From NCBI GenBank assembly GCA_946481275.1, contig CAMLMV010000001.1, positions 62,001 to 126,000 on the forward strand: 64,000 nt of DNA, written 5' to 3'. The stretch is from an uncultured Massilia sp. (GTDB lineage: Bacteria > Pseudomonadota > Gammaproteobacteria > Burkholderiales > Burkholderiaceae). Below the pieces are notes generated by a model. It saw only the letters and a list, made by a program, of their open reading frames with translations. It was not told the DNA's origin and did no database searches. Below are positions 25,147 to 33,208 of this stretch, piece by piece. Both the position numbers and the translations under genes were made by a program. How positions within the stretch are numbered: position 1 is the first letter of the stretch; each line of letters opens with the position of its first letter.

Positions 25147-27321
25147 ATGCAGACGAACATCCTCCGCGCGGTGGCGCTGGCCGCTGCGCTGTGCGCCGGC
25201 GCCGCCCACGCGGCAACTTATCCGTTCCAGGACCCGAACCTGCCCCCGCAACAACGCATCGCCAACATCCTGGCGCTGATGACGCCCGACGAAAAGATCG
25301 ATGCGCTGTCGCCGGATTCCGGCGTGCCGCGTCTCGGCATTCCCAGCTTCGGCGCGACGGAAGGCATCCACGGGCTCGTGCAGCGGGGCGAATCCAAGCG
25401 CCAGCGCCAGCCCATCCCGACGACGCAGTTCCCGCAGCCGCCCGGCATGGGCGCGAGCTGGGATCCGGCGCTCGTGCGCCAGGCCGGCGCCGTGCAGTCG
25501 ACGGAAGCCCGTTACATCACGCAAAGCGGCAAGTACAAGCATCCGATGCTGATGCAATGGGGCCCGCAGGCCGACCTCGCGCGCGACCCGCGCTGGGGCC
25601 GCGGCGAGGAGGTCTACGGCGAGGATGCGTTCCTCGTCGGGACGATGTCCACGGCGTTTACGCGCGGCATCCAGGGCGACGATCCGAAGTACTGGCGCGG
25701 CGCCGCACTCCTCAAGCACTTCCTCGCCAACAGCAACGAGAACGGGCGCGGCAACTCGTCGTCCGATTTCGACGAACGCCAGTTCCACGAGTACTATGCG
25801 GCGCCGTTCCGCATGGCGTTCGAGGACGGCGGCGCACGCGCCCTGATGGCGTCGTACAACGCGTGGAACGGGACGCCGATGGGCGTGCACCCGGTGCTGC
25901 GCAGCCTGGTGATCGGAAAGTGGAACGCGGACGTGATCTCGAGCGACGGCGGCGCCATCGGCAATCTCGTGAAACTGTATAAACGGTATCCGGACCAGAA
26001 GGCGGCGGCGGTCGCGGGCCTGAAAGCCGGCATCAACCAGTACCTCGACAAATACCAGGACGAGCTGCGCGCGGCGCTGAAGGAGGGCACCATCACCGTG
26101 GCCGACCTGGACGACGCGCTCGCACGCAAGCTGCGCACGACGATCAAACTGGGCCTCATCGACCCGCCAGCCGGCAACCCGTATGCCGCGATCAAGGACG
26201 GTCCGGCCCCGTGGGACAGCGCGGCGCACAAGGCCGTGTCGCTGAAGATGGCGCTGGAATCCATCGTGCTGATGAAGAACGACAAGCACGCGCTGCCGCT
26301 CGCGAAGACGGGCATCAAGCGGATCGCCGTGATCGGTCCGCATGCGGACAGCGTGCACTGGGACTGGTATGGCGGCATTGCGCCGTACACCGTCACGGCG
26401 CTGGCCGGCATCAAGGCGGCCGTGGGCCCGGGCGTGACCGTCACGCATGCGGCCGACAACACGAACGATGCGGCCGTGAAGGCGGCGCGCGACGCGGACG
26501 TGGCCATCGTCGTCGTCGGCAACGACCCGACCTGCGGTCCGAACATGGCGCACGAGTGGACCGACGCCGGCACGAAGCCCTGCGCCGATCCGGGCGACGG
26601 CCGCGAAGGCCGCGACCGCGAGACCCTGGCGCTCGCGCAGGAAGGTCTAGTAAAACAGGTGCTGGCGGCGAATCCGCGCACGGTGATGGTGCTCGTGTCG
26701 AGTTTCCCGTACACGATCAACTGGGCGAAGGAGCACGTGCCCGCGATCGTGCAGATGGCGCACTCGTCGCAGGACCAGGGCACGGCGCTCGCGCAGGTGC
26801 TGTTCGGCGACTACAACCCGGGCGGCAAGCTGGTGGCCACGTGGCCGGCGGCGGAATCGCAGCTGCCGCCCATGATGGATTACGACATCCGCCACGGCCG
26901 CACCTACATGTATTTCAAGGGCCAGCCGCTGTTCCCGTTCGGGCATGGCCTGTCCTACACGACGTTCAGGTACGCGAAACTGCGCACGAGCGCGCCGGCG
27001 CTGGCGGCGGACGGCACGGTCAATGTCGACGTCGACGTGACGAACACGGGCAAAGTGGCGGGCGACAGCGTCGTCGAGCTGTACGCGGCCTGGCCCAGGT
27101 CGCAGGTGGAGCGGCCGCGCCAGGCGCTCGTCGGCTTCCAGCGCGTGAATGTCAAGCCGGGCGAGACGCGCACCGTGCGCATACCGCTCGCGGCGCAGCA
27201 CCTCGCCTACTGGAACACGCAGGCGGGCCGCTTCGACGTCGAGGCCGTGCCCGTGAAGCTTCTGGTGGGCGAATCGTCGGCCGACATCAAGCTGACGACG
27301 ACGCTTCCCGTGAAGCGCTGA
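25147..27321 (+). CDS. GH3 glycoside hydrolase (beta-glucosidase/xylosidase type)
   Basis: A 724-residue exported GH3 enzyme. Signal peptide: residues about 1-22 (GAAHA-AT). The TIM-barrel domain shows GATEGIHGLVQRG, MQWGPQADLARDPRWGRGEEVYGEDAFLVG and HFLANSNENGRG. The nucleophile region is VISSDGGAIGN. The alpha/beta sandwich starts near residue 375 (ESIVLMKNDKHALPL), and a C-terminal fibronectin-III-like domain (VDVDVTNTGKVAGDSVVELY) ends it. The gene order and barrel loops resemble beta-xylosidases/glucosidases more than N-acetylglucosaminidases. The start at 25147 has AAAGGAGA upstream and lies downstream of both LacI-type operators. Its 3' end overlaps the convergent GMC-like gene by 35 bp. 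Confidence 0.87.
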   Translation: MQTNILRAVALAAALCAGAAHAATYPFQDPNLPPQQRIANILALMTPDEKIDALSPDSGVPRLGIPSFGATEGIHGLVQRGESKRQRQPIPTTQFPQPPGMGASWDPALVRQAGAVQSTEARYITQSGKYKHPMLMQWGPQADLARDPRWGRGEEVYGEDAFLVGTMSTAFTRGIQGDDPKYWRGAALLKHFLANSNENGRGNSSSDFDERQFHEYYAAPFRMAFEDGGARALMASYNAWNGTPMGVHPVLRSLVIGKWNADVISSDGGAIGNLVKLYKRYPDQKAAAVAGLKAGINQYLDKYQDELRAALKEGTITVADLDDALARKLRTTIKLGLIDPPAGNPYAAIKDGPAPWDSAAHKAVSLKMALESIVLMKNDKHALPLAKTGIKRIAVIGPHADSVHWDWYGGIAPYTVTALAGIKAAVGPGVTVTHAADNTNDAAVKAARDADVAIVVVGNDPTCGPNMAHEWTDAGTKPCADPGDGREGRDRETLALAQEGLVKQVLAANPRTVMVLVSSFPYTINWAKEHVPAIVQMAHSSQDQGTALAQVLFGDYNPGGKLVATWPAAESQLPPMMDYDIRHGRTYMYFKGQPLFPFGHGLSYTTFRYAKLRTSAPALAADGTVNVDVDVTNTGKVAGDSVVELYAAWPRSQVERPRQALVGFQRVNVKPGETRTVRIPLAAQHLAYWNTQAGRFDVEAVPVKLLVGESSADIKLTTTLPVKR

Positions 27322-28606
27322 CCCGCGCCAGGCGACGGCCCAGCCGCCAGCCCAGGCACAGCAGGGTCAGGGTGGGCGGCAGGCCCCACGGTTCCGGGAT
27401 GACGGAGGCGTCGCACACGTACAGGCCGGACGTGGCCGTGGCCAGGTCGGCGTCCAGCGCCTGGCCGATGCGCACCGTGCCGCCGGGATGCGCGGCGAAG
27501 TGGTGGCTGGCGAAGATGTGGCGGGCGCCGGCCGCTTCCAGGATCCCGCGCGCGGTCGCGATGCCGGCGTCGAAGCGGCGCCGGTCTTCGGGGGCCAGCG
27601 TCTTGTCGACCCAGCGCGGGCCGACGTCGCCCCGGATGGCGTCGCGGATCTTGACCATGATCGTCAGCGTGCGGTCATGGGCGAGCAGCCGGTCGATCCG
27701 TCCGGCCTGCGCCGCGAACGCCTGGTACATGGGGCGGGGCAGGGTGAGGTCGGCCAGGCTGATGCCGGCGTCCGGGTCGTAATACCCCGCCGCCATCGGC
27801 ACCTCGGCGCCGCCGCCCTCGATGCCGTCCACCGTGCCCATCACGGCCACGACAGGGTCGCTGAAGAACGGGACGGCCCCCGCAAGCAGGCCGGATGCCC
27901 TCAGGATGCGCGGGCTGCCGATGCCGCCCGCCGCCAGCACGACGAGGCCGGCCCGGAACGTCTCGCTCCGTCCGCCGACCCGCGCTTCCACGCCCGCGGC
28001 GCGGCCTTCCTCCACCAGCACGCGCGTCACGTGCGCACCCGTGACGAGCCGCGCCCCGTGTGCGGTGGCGTCATCGACCAGTTCCCGCGCCGACCATTTC
28101 GCACCGAACGGGCAGCCGTAGACGCAGCGCCAGCAGCCCGTGCGGCACGTCGCCGGGCGGATCATCTTGTCCAGCTTGCGCCACGCGAGGCCCTGCACGC
28201 GGGCGCCCGCCGCGATGCGGGCGGCCATCGGACCGACGAGATCGTCCGGCAGCGGCGCCATCGGCAATTCCGCGCGCCAGGCGGCCAGCGCCGGCGCGAG
28301 GTCGATGCCGTGTCTTGCGAACATGGCGGCGGGCGGCGGCGCGGCAGTGGCGAAGTTGATGGTCGACGTGCCGCCGGTCGTCAGCGCGCGCACGAGCAGC
28401 GACAGGTCGCGGTGCAGGAAAGCGCCCTTGCCGGGCACGGCGGCCATGCCGGCCATCTGCGCCAAGGTGCCCGCGAGCGGCGCCGCGCCGCCCGCTTCCA
28501 GCATCAGCACGCGAGCGCCGGACCGCGCGAGTTCGCGGGCGACGCTGGCGCCGCCGGGGCCGGTGCCGGCCACGATGGCATCGAAAAAAGTGGATCTGAC
28601 GGACAT
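27287..28606 (-). CDS. GMC-like FAD-dependent oxidoreductase
   Basis: A 439-residue flavoprotein of the glucose-methanol-choline type. Its N-terminus carries the FAD-binding fold (AIVAGTGPGGASVARELARSGARVLMLEAGG), followed by GGTSTINFATAAPPP, the cysteine-rich CRTGCWRCVYGCPFGAKWSARELV, a second strand LVVLAAGGIGSPRILRASGL and a C-terminal ASHHFAAHPGGTVRIGQALDADL ... LYVCDASVIPEPWGLPPTLTL. The CxxxCxxCxxxC-like spacing is found in related long-chain alcohol or sterol oxidases. The substrate is unknown. No good ribosome site is seen; the start is placed so that the FAD motif is near the N-terminus. It is divergent from the Rrf2 regulator gene. Confidence 0.78.
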   Translation of the reverse strand: MSVRSTFFDAIVAGTGPGGASVARELARSGARVLMLEAGGAAPLAGTLAQMAGMAAVPGKGAFLHRDLSLLVRALTTGGTSTINFATAAPPPAAMFARHGIDLAPALAAWRAELPMAPLPDDLVGPMAARIAAGARVQGLAWRKLDKMIRPATCRTGCWRCVYGCPFGAKWSARELVDDATAHGARLVTGAHVTRVLVEEGRAAGVEARVGGRSETFRAGLVVLAAGGIGSPRILRASGLLAGAVPFFSDPVVAVMGTVDGIEGGGAEVPMAAGYYDPDAGISLADLTLPRPMYQAFAAQAGRIDRLLAHDRTLTIMVKIRDAIRGDVGPRWVDKTLAPEDRRRFDAGIATARGILEAAGARHIFASHHFAAHPGGTVRIGQALDADLATATSGLYVCDASVIPEPWGLPPTLTLLCLGWRLGRRLARVSASREASSSA

Positions 28607-28636
28607 GCGACATTGTACCGTGCACGTTCGTCCTTT

Positions 28637-28657
28637 ATGTACTATCATAAGTTACAT
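28637..28657. promoter_or_regulatory. weak inverted repeat upstream of the Rrf2 gene
   Basis: ATGTA (28637-28641) and TACAT (28653-28657) flank 11 bases in the 49-bp gap between the GMC-like and Rrf2 genes and touch the Rrf2 start codon. The short arms make this only a possible self-regulation site. Confidence 0.25.
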
Positions 28658-29108
28658 GAGAACCGACAGCAAACTTTCATCGATCCTGCACCTGCTGCTG
28701 CACATGGCCCACAGCGACCGTCCGCTGACGTCGGAAGCGCTGGCGGGCTTCCTGCACACGAATCCCGTGCTCGTGCGGCGCACGCTGGCGGGCCTGCGCG
28801 AACGCGGCTACGTGGCGTCGGAGAAGGGACATGGCGGCGGCTGGGTGGTGTCGGCCGACCTGCGCCGCGTGACCCTGCGCGACGTGTACGAGGCGGTCGG
28901 GTCGCCGACCGTGTTCGCGATCGGCAACCGGGTGGAGCAGCCCGGCTGTCTTGTGGAAAAGGTCGTCAACCAGTCGCTCGGCGATGCGCTCGCGGAGGCG
29001 GAAGCGCTGCTCCTCGCGCGCTTCGCGCAGGTCACGCTGGCGGAACTGTCCGAACGGTTCAATGCGCAATACCCCAAAGGAGCACATCATGCACATCCAT
29101 CCGAATGA
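28656..29108 (+). CDS. Rrf2-family transcriptional regulator without Fe-S cysteines
   Basis: A 150-residue Rrf2-type winged-helix regulator: SILHLLLHMAHSDRPLTSEALAGFLHTNPVLVRRTLAGLRERGYVASEKGHGGGWVVSADLRRVTLRDVYEAVG, including the wing motif KGHGGGW. Only one Cys is present (QPGCLVE), so it cannot hold the three-Cys iron-sulfur cluster of IscR or NsrR; such YwnA-like members may sense thiol or electrophile stress. Its last 20 bases overlap the start of the thioredoxin-reductase-like gene, so they are coupled. It may also control the divergent oxidoreductase. Confidence 0.86.
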   Translation: MRTDSKLSSILHLLLHMAHSDRPLTSEALAGFLHTNPVLVRRTLAGLRERGYVASEKGHGGGWVVSADLRRVTLRDVYEAVGSPTVFAIGNRVEQPGCLVEKVVNQSLGDALAEAEALLLARFAQVTLAELSERFNAQYPKGAHHAHPSE

Positions 29109-30009
29109 TTCCGCATTCGACGTCATCGTCGTGGGCGGCAGCTACGCGGGCCTGTCCGCGGCCATGCAACTGGCGCGGGCGCGGCGGCGCGTACTCGTCA
29201 TCGACGGCGGCCGGCGCCGCAACCGCCATGCCGACCGTTCGCACGGCTTCCTAACGCAGGACGGCACGGAAGCCGCGGCCATCGCCGCGCAGGGCCGTGC
29301 CCAGTTGCGCGCCTATCCCAACGTGGCGTGGGCGAACGACACGGCGGTGGCCGCGCACCCGGCCGGCGGCGGCTTCGACGTCTTGCTGCCGGACGGCGGC
29401 GGCGTGCACGGGCGCCGGCTCGTCCTTGCCACCGGTGTCGCCGACACCTTGCCGCCCGTGGATGGCCTGGAAGCGCGCTGGGGCACGAGCGTGTTCCATT
29501 GCCCGTACTGCCATGGCTACGAACTGGATGAAGGGGCCATCGGCGTGCTCGCGGCGGGGGAGTTGTCGCTGCACCAGGCGCTGATGCTGCCGGACTGGGG
29601 CAAGGTCACCTTGCTGCTGAACGGCGCGTTCGAACCGGTCCCGGATCAGTTGGCCGCGCTGGCCCGGCGCGGCGTGACCGTCGAGCGCACGCCGGTCGCG
29701 CGCATCGAGGGCCGCGCGGACGTGGTGCTGCGGGACGGGCGCCGGCTGCCGCTGGCCGGACTGTTCGTCGCCACGCGCACGCACATCGCCAGTCCGCTGG
29801 CGCAGCAACTTGGCTGCGCGCTGGAAGACGGACCGATGGGGCGGTACGTGGCGACGGATGCGCAGAAGGCGAGCAGCGTGCCGGGCGTGTTCTGCTGTGG
29901 CGACATGGCGCGGCCTGCCGGCAACGTGGCGCTCGCGGTCGCGGACGGCGCGCTGGCGGGGATCGCGGCGCACCGGTCGCTGATTCCCGAACTGGCCATG
30001 CTGGCGTAA
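29089..30009 (+). CDS. thioredoxin reductase-like NAD(P)/FAD oxidoreductase
   Basis: A 306-residue soluble flavoprotein of the thioredoxin reductase fold. Seen: N-terminal FAD motif VVGGSYAGLSAAMQLARARR, LVLATGVADTLPPVDGL, a redox-active Cys pair CPYC at residues 138 and 141, and the second FAD-binding motif VFCCGDMARPAGNVALAVADG. The NADPH-domain glycine motif is weak (GVLAAGELSLHQALML), which is also true of gliotoxin-type and holomycin-type oxidases and of bacterial TrxR-like proteins beside Rrf2 regulators. It probably reduces or oxidises a small thiol or disulfide. AAAGGAG precedes the ATG at 29089. The GNAT gene follows after 7 bases. Confidence 0.82.
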   Translation: MHIHPNDSAFDVIVVGGSYAGLSAAMQLARARRRVLVIDGGRRRNRHADRSHGFLTQDGTEAAAIAAQGRAQLRAYPNVAWANDTAVAAHPAGGGFDVLLPDGGGVHGRRLVLATGVADTLPPVDGLEARWGTSVFHCPYCHGYELDEGAIGVLAAGELSLHQALMLPDWGKVTLLLNGAFEPVPDQLAALARRGVTVERTPVARIEGRADVVLRDGRRLPLAGLFVATRTHIASPLAQQLGCALEDGPMGRYVATDAQKASSVPGVFCCGDMARPAGNVALAVADGALAGIAAHRSLIPELAMLA

Positions 30010-30016
30010 TGCACCG

Positions 30017-30574
30017 ATGCGTATCGATCTTGTCTCTTCCCATCAGCACGAATCGCTGGTCGACCTGTTGTGCGAGCTGTACCGCTACTATCACGAGGAC
30101 GCGGAGGTCGCGCGCGCCGACGTGCGCGGCCATTTGCTGCAGAACCTGCTGGCGCCGGATTCGCCGCTGCGCCTCGTCGTGGCGGAAGACGCGTCAGGGA
30201 CCGTCGTCGGGTTCGCGGCCGTCATGCTGCTGTATTCGCTCGTCGACCCGACGCCGGCGCACCGTCGCCAATGCATGATGAAGGAATTGTTCGTGCGCGC
30301 CGACAGCCGGGGCCGCGGCGTGGGCCGGGCCCTGATGGCGTGGATCGCGCGCGATGCGGCCGGGCAGGGGTGCGGCCGCATCGACTGGCACGTGAAGGCG
30401 TCCAACGAGGCCGGTATCCGTTTCTATACCGGCCTCGGGGCGCAGCGGGTCGCGGACCGGCTGAGCTACCGGCTCGTGCTGCACCCCGCGGACGGTCAGG
30501 ACGTCATGCGGTTCCAGCCCGACCGTACGGCGGCCTTCATGCGTTCCCAGGTGGACGAGCCGCTGCCGCCGTAA
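30017..30574 (+). CDS. GNAT-family N-acetyltransferase
   Basis: A 185-residue acetyltransferase with a standard GNAT fold: MKELFVRADSRGRGVGRALMAWIARDA gives the acetyl-CoA-binding loop (RGRGVG), and VKASNEAGIRFYTGLGAQRVADRLSYRLVL gives the C-terminal strands. The acceptor is unknown. The fold is complete by about residue 155; the last 25-30 residues overlap the 3' end of the convergent ysnF-like gene by 79 bp. It is third in the Rrf2/TrxR-like operon. Confidence 0.83.
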   Translation: MRIDLVSSHQHESLVDLLCELYRYYHEDAEVARADVRGHLLQNLLAPDSPLRLVVAEDASGTVVGFAAVMLLYSLVDPTPAHRRQCMMKELFVRADSRGRGVGRALMAWIARDAAGQGCGRIDWHVKASNEAGIRFYTGLGAQRVADRLSYRLVLHPADGQDVMRFQPDRTAAFMRSQVDEPLPP

Positions 30575-31668
30575 CGCGTGTCCCAGTCGCTGCGCAGGTC
30601 GGATTCGACGTCGTCCCAGTCGCGGCCCTGGTAGCGGGCGTCGCGCCGCATCTCGTTGCCGTAGCGGTAGGCCGGCGCGTAGTCGTCGTAGGTGCCGCCC
30701 AGGCTGGCGTAATTCGTCTGCCAGTCGTCGCGGTAATACGTATCGTCGTCGAGCGCGCCGCCCTGCAGCGGCTGCACTTCCACTTCCGTGTGGCGCACCG
30801 TGTCCTGGATCTGTTGCTGGCGCTGGCTGACTTCCTTGCCGACGACGACTTCTTCCACGACGCGGGCGGACTTCTGCACGACGGCTTCCTCGGCCGTTTC
30901 GCGCAGTTCGATCGTCTGGTCCTTGAGCGCGGCGACGTCGGCCGGATTGATCGGCTGGTCGACCGGACGGCGCTCCACGCTGACGTGTTCCTCGCGCAGC
31001 GACACGGATTCGTTCACGGGCGTCTCGACCATGCGCGAGAACACGCGCACGCCGCCCCGTTCGACCTGGCGCTTGCCGACGCGGACCTCTTCCTGCACGA
31101 CCGGGATGGCGGCCTTGCCCGTCGTCTGGTCGACGGCCGTGTCGCGCTGCAGCGAGTCGGAGCGCAAGGTCGAGTCGGACAGGCTGCCCGACAGGTTGCC
31201 GGCCTGCGTACCGGACTGCATCGATCCGGCCTGCAGCGTGGACGACGACTGCGGCTGGTAGGCGCTCGTGCCGAGCGAGGCTGCATTGCCCGACAGGTCG
31301 TGGCGCTCGTCGATGTCGACGGGGCCGAAGCGCTCGATCACGTCGGCGGCGCGTTCCACTTCCGGCTCCGACGACGTCGTCAGGGTCAGCACGTGCTGGC
31401 CGCCGGTGACGGCGGTCGAATAGCGGGTGACGTGCTCGTCCTCGTCCGAACCGAACAGGTTGGCAAAGAAGTGCTTGATCGAGGCGCCCACGCCTTCCTC
31501 ATGGACGGCGCCGGTGGTGGTGGTTCCGGTCATGGTCGTGTCCTGGCCCGTCAGGTCGGCGCTGGAGACATAGACGTTGTCGCGGGTGAAGCCGGATGCC
31601 AGCAGTTCGTCCATCGCGTTCTGGGCATCGCTGCGGTTGTCGAACACCGCTACGAGAGTATGTTGCAT
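30496..31668 (-). CDS. YsnF/AvaK-type stress protein (DUF2382)
   Basis: A 390-residue hydrophilic protein. Residues about 1-100 form the 17M-like flexible domain (TLVAVFDNRSDAQNAMDELLASGFTRDNVYVSS ... EPEVERAADVIERFG). A Ser/Gln/Thr-rich linker follows, then a DUF2382 domain at about 190-300 (IPVVQEEVRVGKRQVERGGVRVFSRMVETPVNESVSLREEHVSVERRPVDQPI). The acidic, Tyr- and Asp-rich tail ends with STWERMKAAVRSGWNRMTS. Homologues respond to drying, oxidation and stationary phase; the molecular role is unknown. The ATG at 31668 has GGAGGA seven bases upstream. A shorter DUF2382 gene lies just upstream on the same strand. Confidence 0.83.
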   Translation of the reverse strand: MQHTLVAVFDNRSDAQNAMDELLASGFTRDNVYVSSADLTGQDTTMTGTTTTGAVHEEGVGASIKHFFANLFGSDEDEHVTRYSTAVTGGQHVLTLTTSSEPEVERAADVIERFGPVDIDERHDLSGNAASLGTSAYQPQSSSTLQAGSMQSGTQAGNLSGSLSDSTLRSDSLQRDTAVDQTTGKAAIPVVQEEVRVGKRQVERGGVRVFSRMVETPVNESVSLREEHVSVERRPVDQPINPADVAALKDQTIELRETAEEAVVQKSARVVEEVVVGKEVSQRQQQIQDTVRHTEVEVQPLQGGALDDDTYYRDDWQTNYASLGGTYDDYAPAYRYGNEMRRDARYQGRDWDDVESDLRSDWDTRYGGSGSSTWERMKAAVRSGWNRMTS

Positions 31669-31687
31669 GATGCGTCCTCCGGTGAAA

Positions 31688-32119
31688 TCACGTGGATGAG
31701 GTGTCGCCGTGCTCGTCGAAGCGTTCGACGCTGACCTGCTCGGACTTGAGCATGACGGTGTCGACGTGGTGTTCTTCGCGGCGGGTACGGGTGATGTGGA
31801 GCTCTTCCTTGATGCGCAGCCGCCGTTCGACGACCAGCACTTCCTCGAGGATCGGCACCACGAGCGTATCCCCTTCGTAGCGGGTCGCGGGCGCCTGGTC
31901 GAGCGGGACGATGCGGTCCACCGGCACGTGGTGGACCTCGACGTCGTCGCGCAGCAGGCGCTCGTCGATCCGGCAGGGATGCTCGGCGACGGTCTTGTGG
32001 ATGCGTACGCCGCGACCCGTGTCGACGATCCGTTTCTCGACCCACGCCTCCTCATGGACGACGGGAACCCGCAAGAGCTCCTGTTTTTCCTGATCGGGTT
32101 TTGCTGAGTCAAGGGACAC
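31688..32119 (-). CDS. single-domain DUF2382 protein
   Basis: A 143-residue protein that is essentially one DUF2382 domain: LLRVPVVHEEAWVEKRIVDTGRGVRIHKTV, then VEVHHVPVDRIVPLDQAPATRYEGDTLVVPILEEVLVVERRLRIKEELHITRTRREEHH. It starts at a GTG codon with GGAGG eight bases upstream. It lies 19 bases before the longer DUF2382 gene, so the two form a stress-protein operon, likely arisen by duplication of the domain. No catalytic residues are recognised. Confidence 0.82.
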   Translation of the reverse strand: MSLDSAKPDQEKQELLRVPVVHEEAWVEKRIVDTGRGVRIHKTVAEHPCRIDERLLRDDVEVHHVPVDRIVPLDQAPATRYEGDTLVVPILEEVLVVERRLRIKEELHITRTRREEHHVDTVMLKSEQVSVERFDEHGDTSST

Positions 32120-32233
32120 GGTCCGCCTCCGGGATCACGACGCTGGAGCGACCGAGATTACTCTATTGGCCACGGTTCCCGCGCACCGTTGCCTCCCCAC
32201 AATCGAGACTGTAGGACGGGACGCCATGCGGTG
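32120..32233. other. short spacer between two minus-strand operons
   Basis: The 114 bases between the GH43-like gene (downstream end of the pectin operon) and the DUF2382 start codon hold no ORF. TCCTACAGTCTCG-type sequence is present but no convincing terminator hairpin with a T-run was seen. Confidence 0.4.
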
Positions 32234-33208
32234 TTACGGCCGGCGCAGCGCGGCGAGCACGTCCACCGGCACCCGCAGCGCCGTCCCGTGCCGCATGCGC
32301 CGCGCGGTGCCTTCGTCCGGGAAGTGCATCCGCGCCGTCACGTCTTCCCAGTGCACGAGGTCGCGCGAGCGCAGCGCGCCGTAGTGCTTCGTCGTGTAGG
32401 CGTCGTAGTACACGATGACGTCGTCGCCCACCTGCAGCGCCGTCGGCCCCTCGGTCCACAGGCCGGCTGGCGAGATCGGCGCGCCCAGCGGTTCGAACGG
32501 ACCCTGCAGGCCGGCCGCGCGCGCCAGTTGCAGGTATTTGCGGGGCGGATGGCGCGTCTCGTCCTTCACGAGCAGCCAGTCGCCGCGGTGCGTGCGGAGG
32601 AACGTGGCGTCGATGACGGAAAAGCCCGGATCGTAGAACAGGCGCGTGGGCGTGAACGTGACGAAGTCGCGCGTCGTCGTCGCGTAGATGCGGTGGTTGT
32701 ACTTGTTGGCGCCCGCATCGTCGCCGGCCGCCTCGGATTCCGGGAAGCGGCCGGGGATCGTGGAGGACCAGAAGATCAGGTATTCGCCGCGCTTGTCGTC
32801 CCACGCGATTTCCGGCGCCCAGGCGTTCAGGGTCGTCGGTTCGTGCGCCATCACGGGCAGTTCGCGTTGTGGCGACCAGTGGATGAGGTCAGGCGACGAC
32901 GCGTAGCCGATGCCCGTCTCGTTCCAGCCGCTCGTCCACACCATGTGGTAGATGCCGTCGGGGCCGCGCACGATGCACGGGTCGCGCATCAGCTTCGCCT
33001 TGCCGACCGTGGGTGCCACGTAGCTGCGGCCGCCGTTCAGCGCTTCCCAGCGGTAGCCGTCGACGCTGCCGGCCAGGTGCAGGCCGTCCTGGCCGTTGTC
33101 GATGAAGTAGGCGAAGACGTAGGCGTCGTTGTTCGATGCAGGTGTGATGCCCACGCAGCCGCTCAGCGCGGCCAGGCCGAGGGTGGTGAGTACGGTGCGG
33201 CGTTTCAT
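32234..33208 (-). CDS. GH43-like five-bladed propeller lipoprotein
   Basis: A 324-residue predicted lipoprotein (lipobox LSGC, Cys18) whose body is a five-bladed beta-propeller of the GH43/GH62/GH117 type. Seen: MRDPCIVRGPDGIYHMVWTS, NAWAPEIAWDDKRGEYLIFWSS, FSVIDATFLRTHRGDWLLVKDE and WTEGPTALQVGDDVIVYYD, which supply the usual acidic residues (the DP Asp, the VID Asp and the EGP Glu). It likely removes arabinose or galactose side groups from pectin, though some members are only binding proteins. Last gene of the five-gene pectin operon; its ATG overlaps the CE12 stop (ATGA). Confidence 0.78.
   Translation of the reverse strand: MKRRTVLTTLGLAALSGCVGITPASNNDAYVFAYFIDNGQDGLHLAGSVDGYRWEALNGGRSYVAPTVGKAKLMRDPCIVRGPDGIYHMVWTSGWNETGIGYASSPDLIHWSPQRELPVMAHEPTTLNAWAPEIAWDDKRGEYLIFWSSTIPGRFPESEAAGDDAGANKYNHRIYATTTRDFVTFTPTRLFYDPGFSVIDATFLRTHRGDWLLVKDETRHPPRKYLQLARAAGLQGPFEPLGAPISPAGLWTEGPTALQVGDDVIVYYDAYTTKHYGALRSRDLVHWEDVTARMHFPDEGTARRMRHGTALRVPVDVLAALRRP

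Noticed and set aside
30496..32112. A single fused gene for both DUF2382 proteins
   Set aside because: The frame upstream of 31668 gives non-family sequence, while the true short DUF2382 protein uses a different frame with its own GTG and GGAGG site.
32840..33000. Promoter inside the GH43-like gene
   Set aside because: No pair of -35/-10 boxes with proper spacing was seen and the genes overlap by ATGA, so the operon promoter is likely upstream of 39676.
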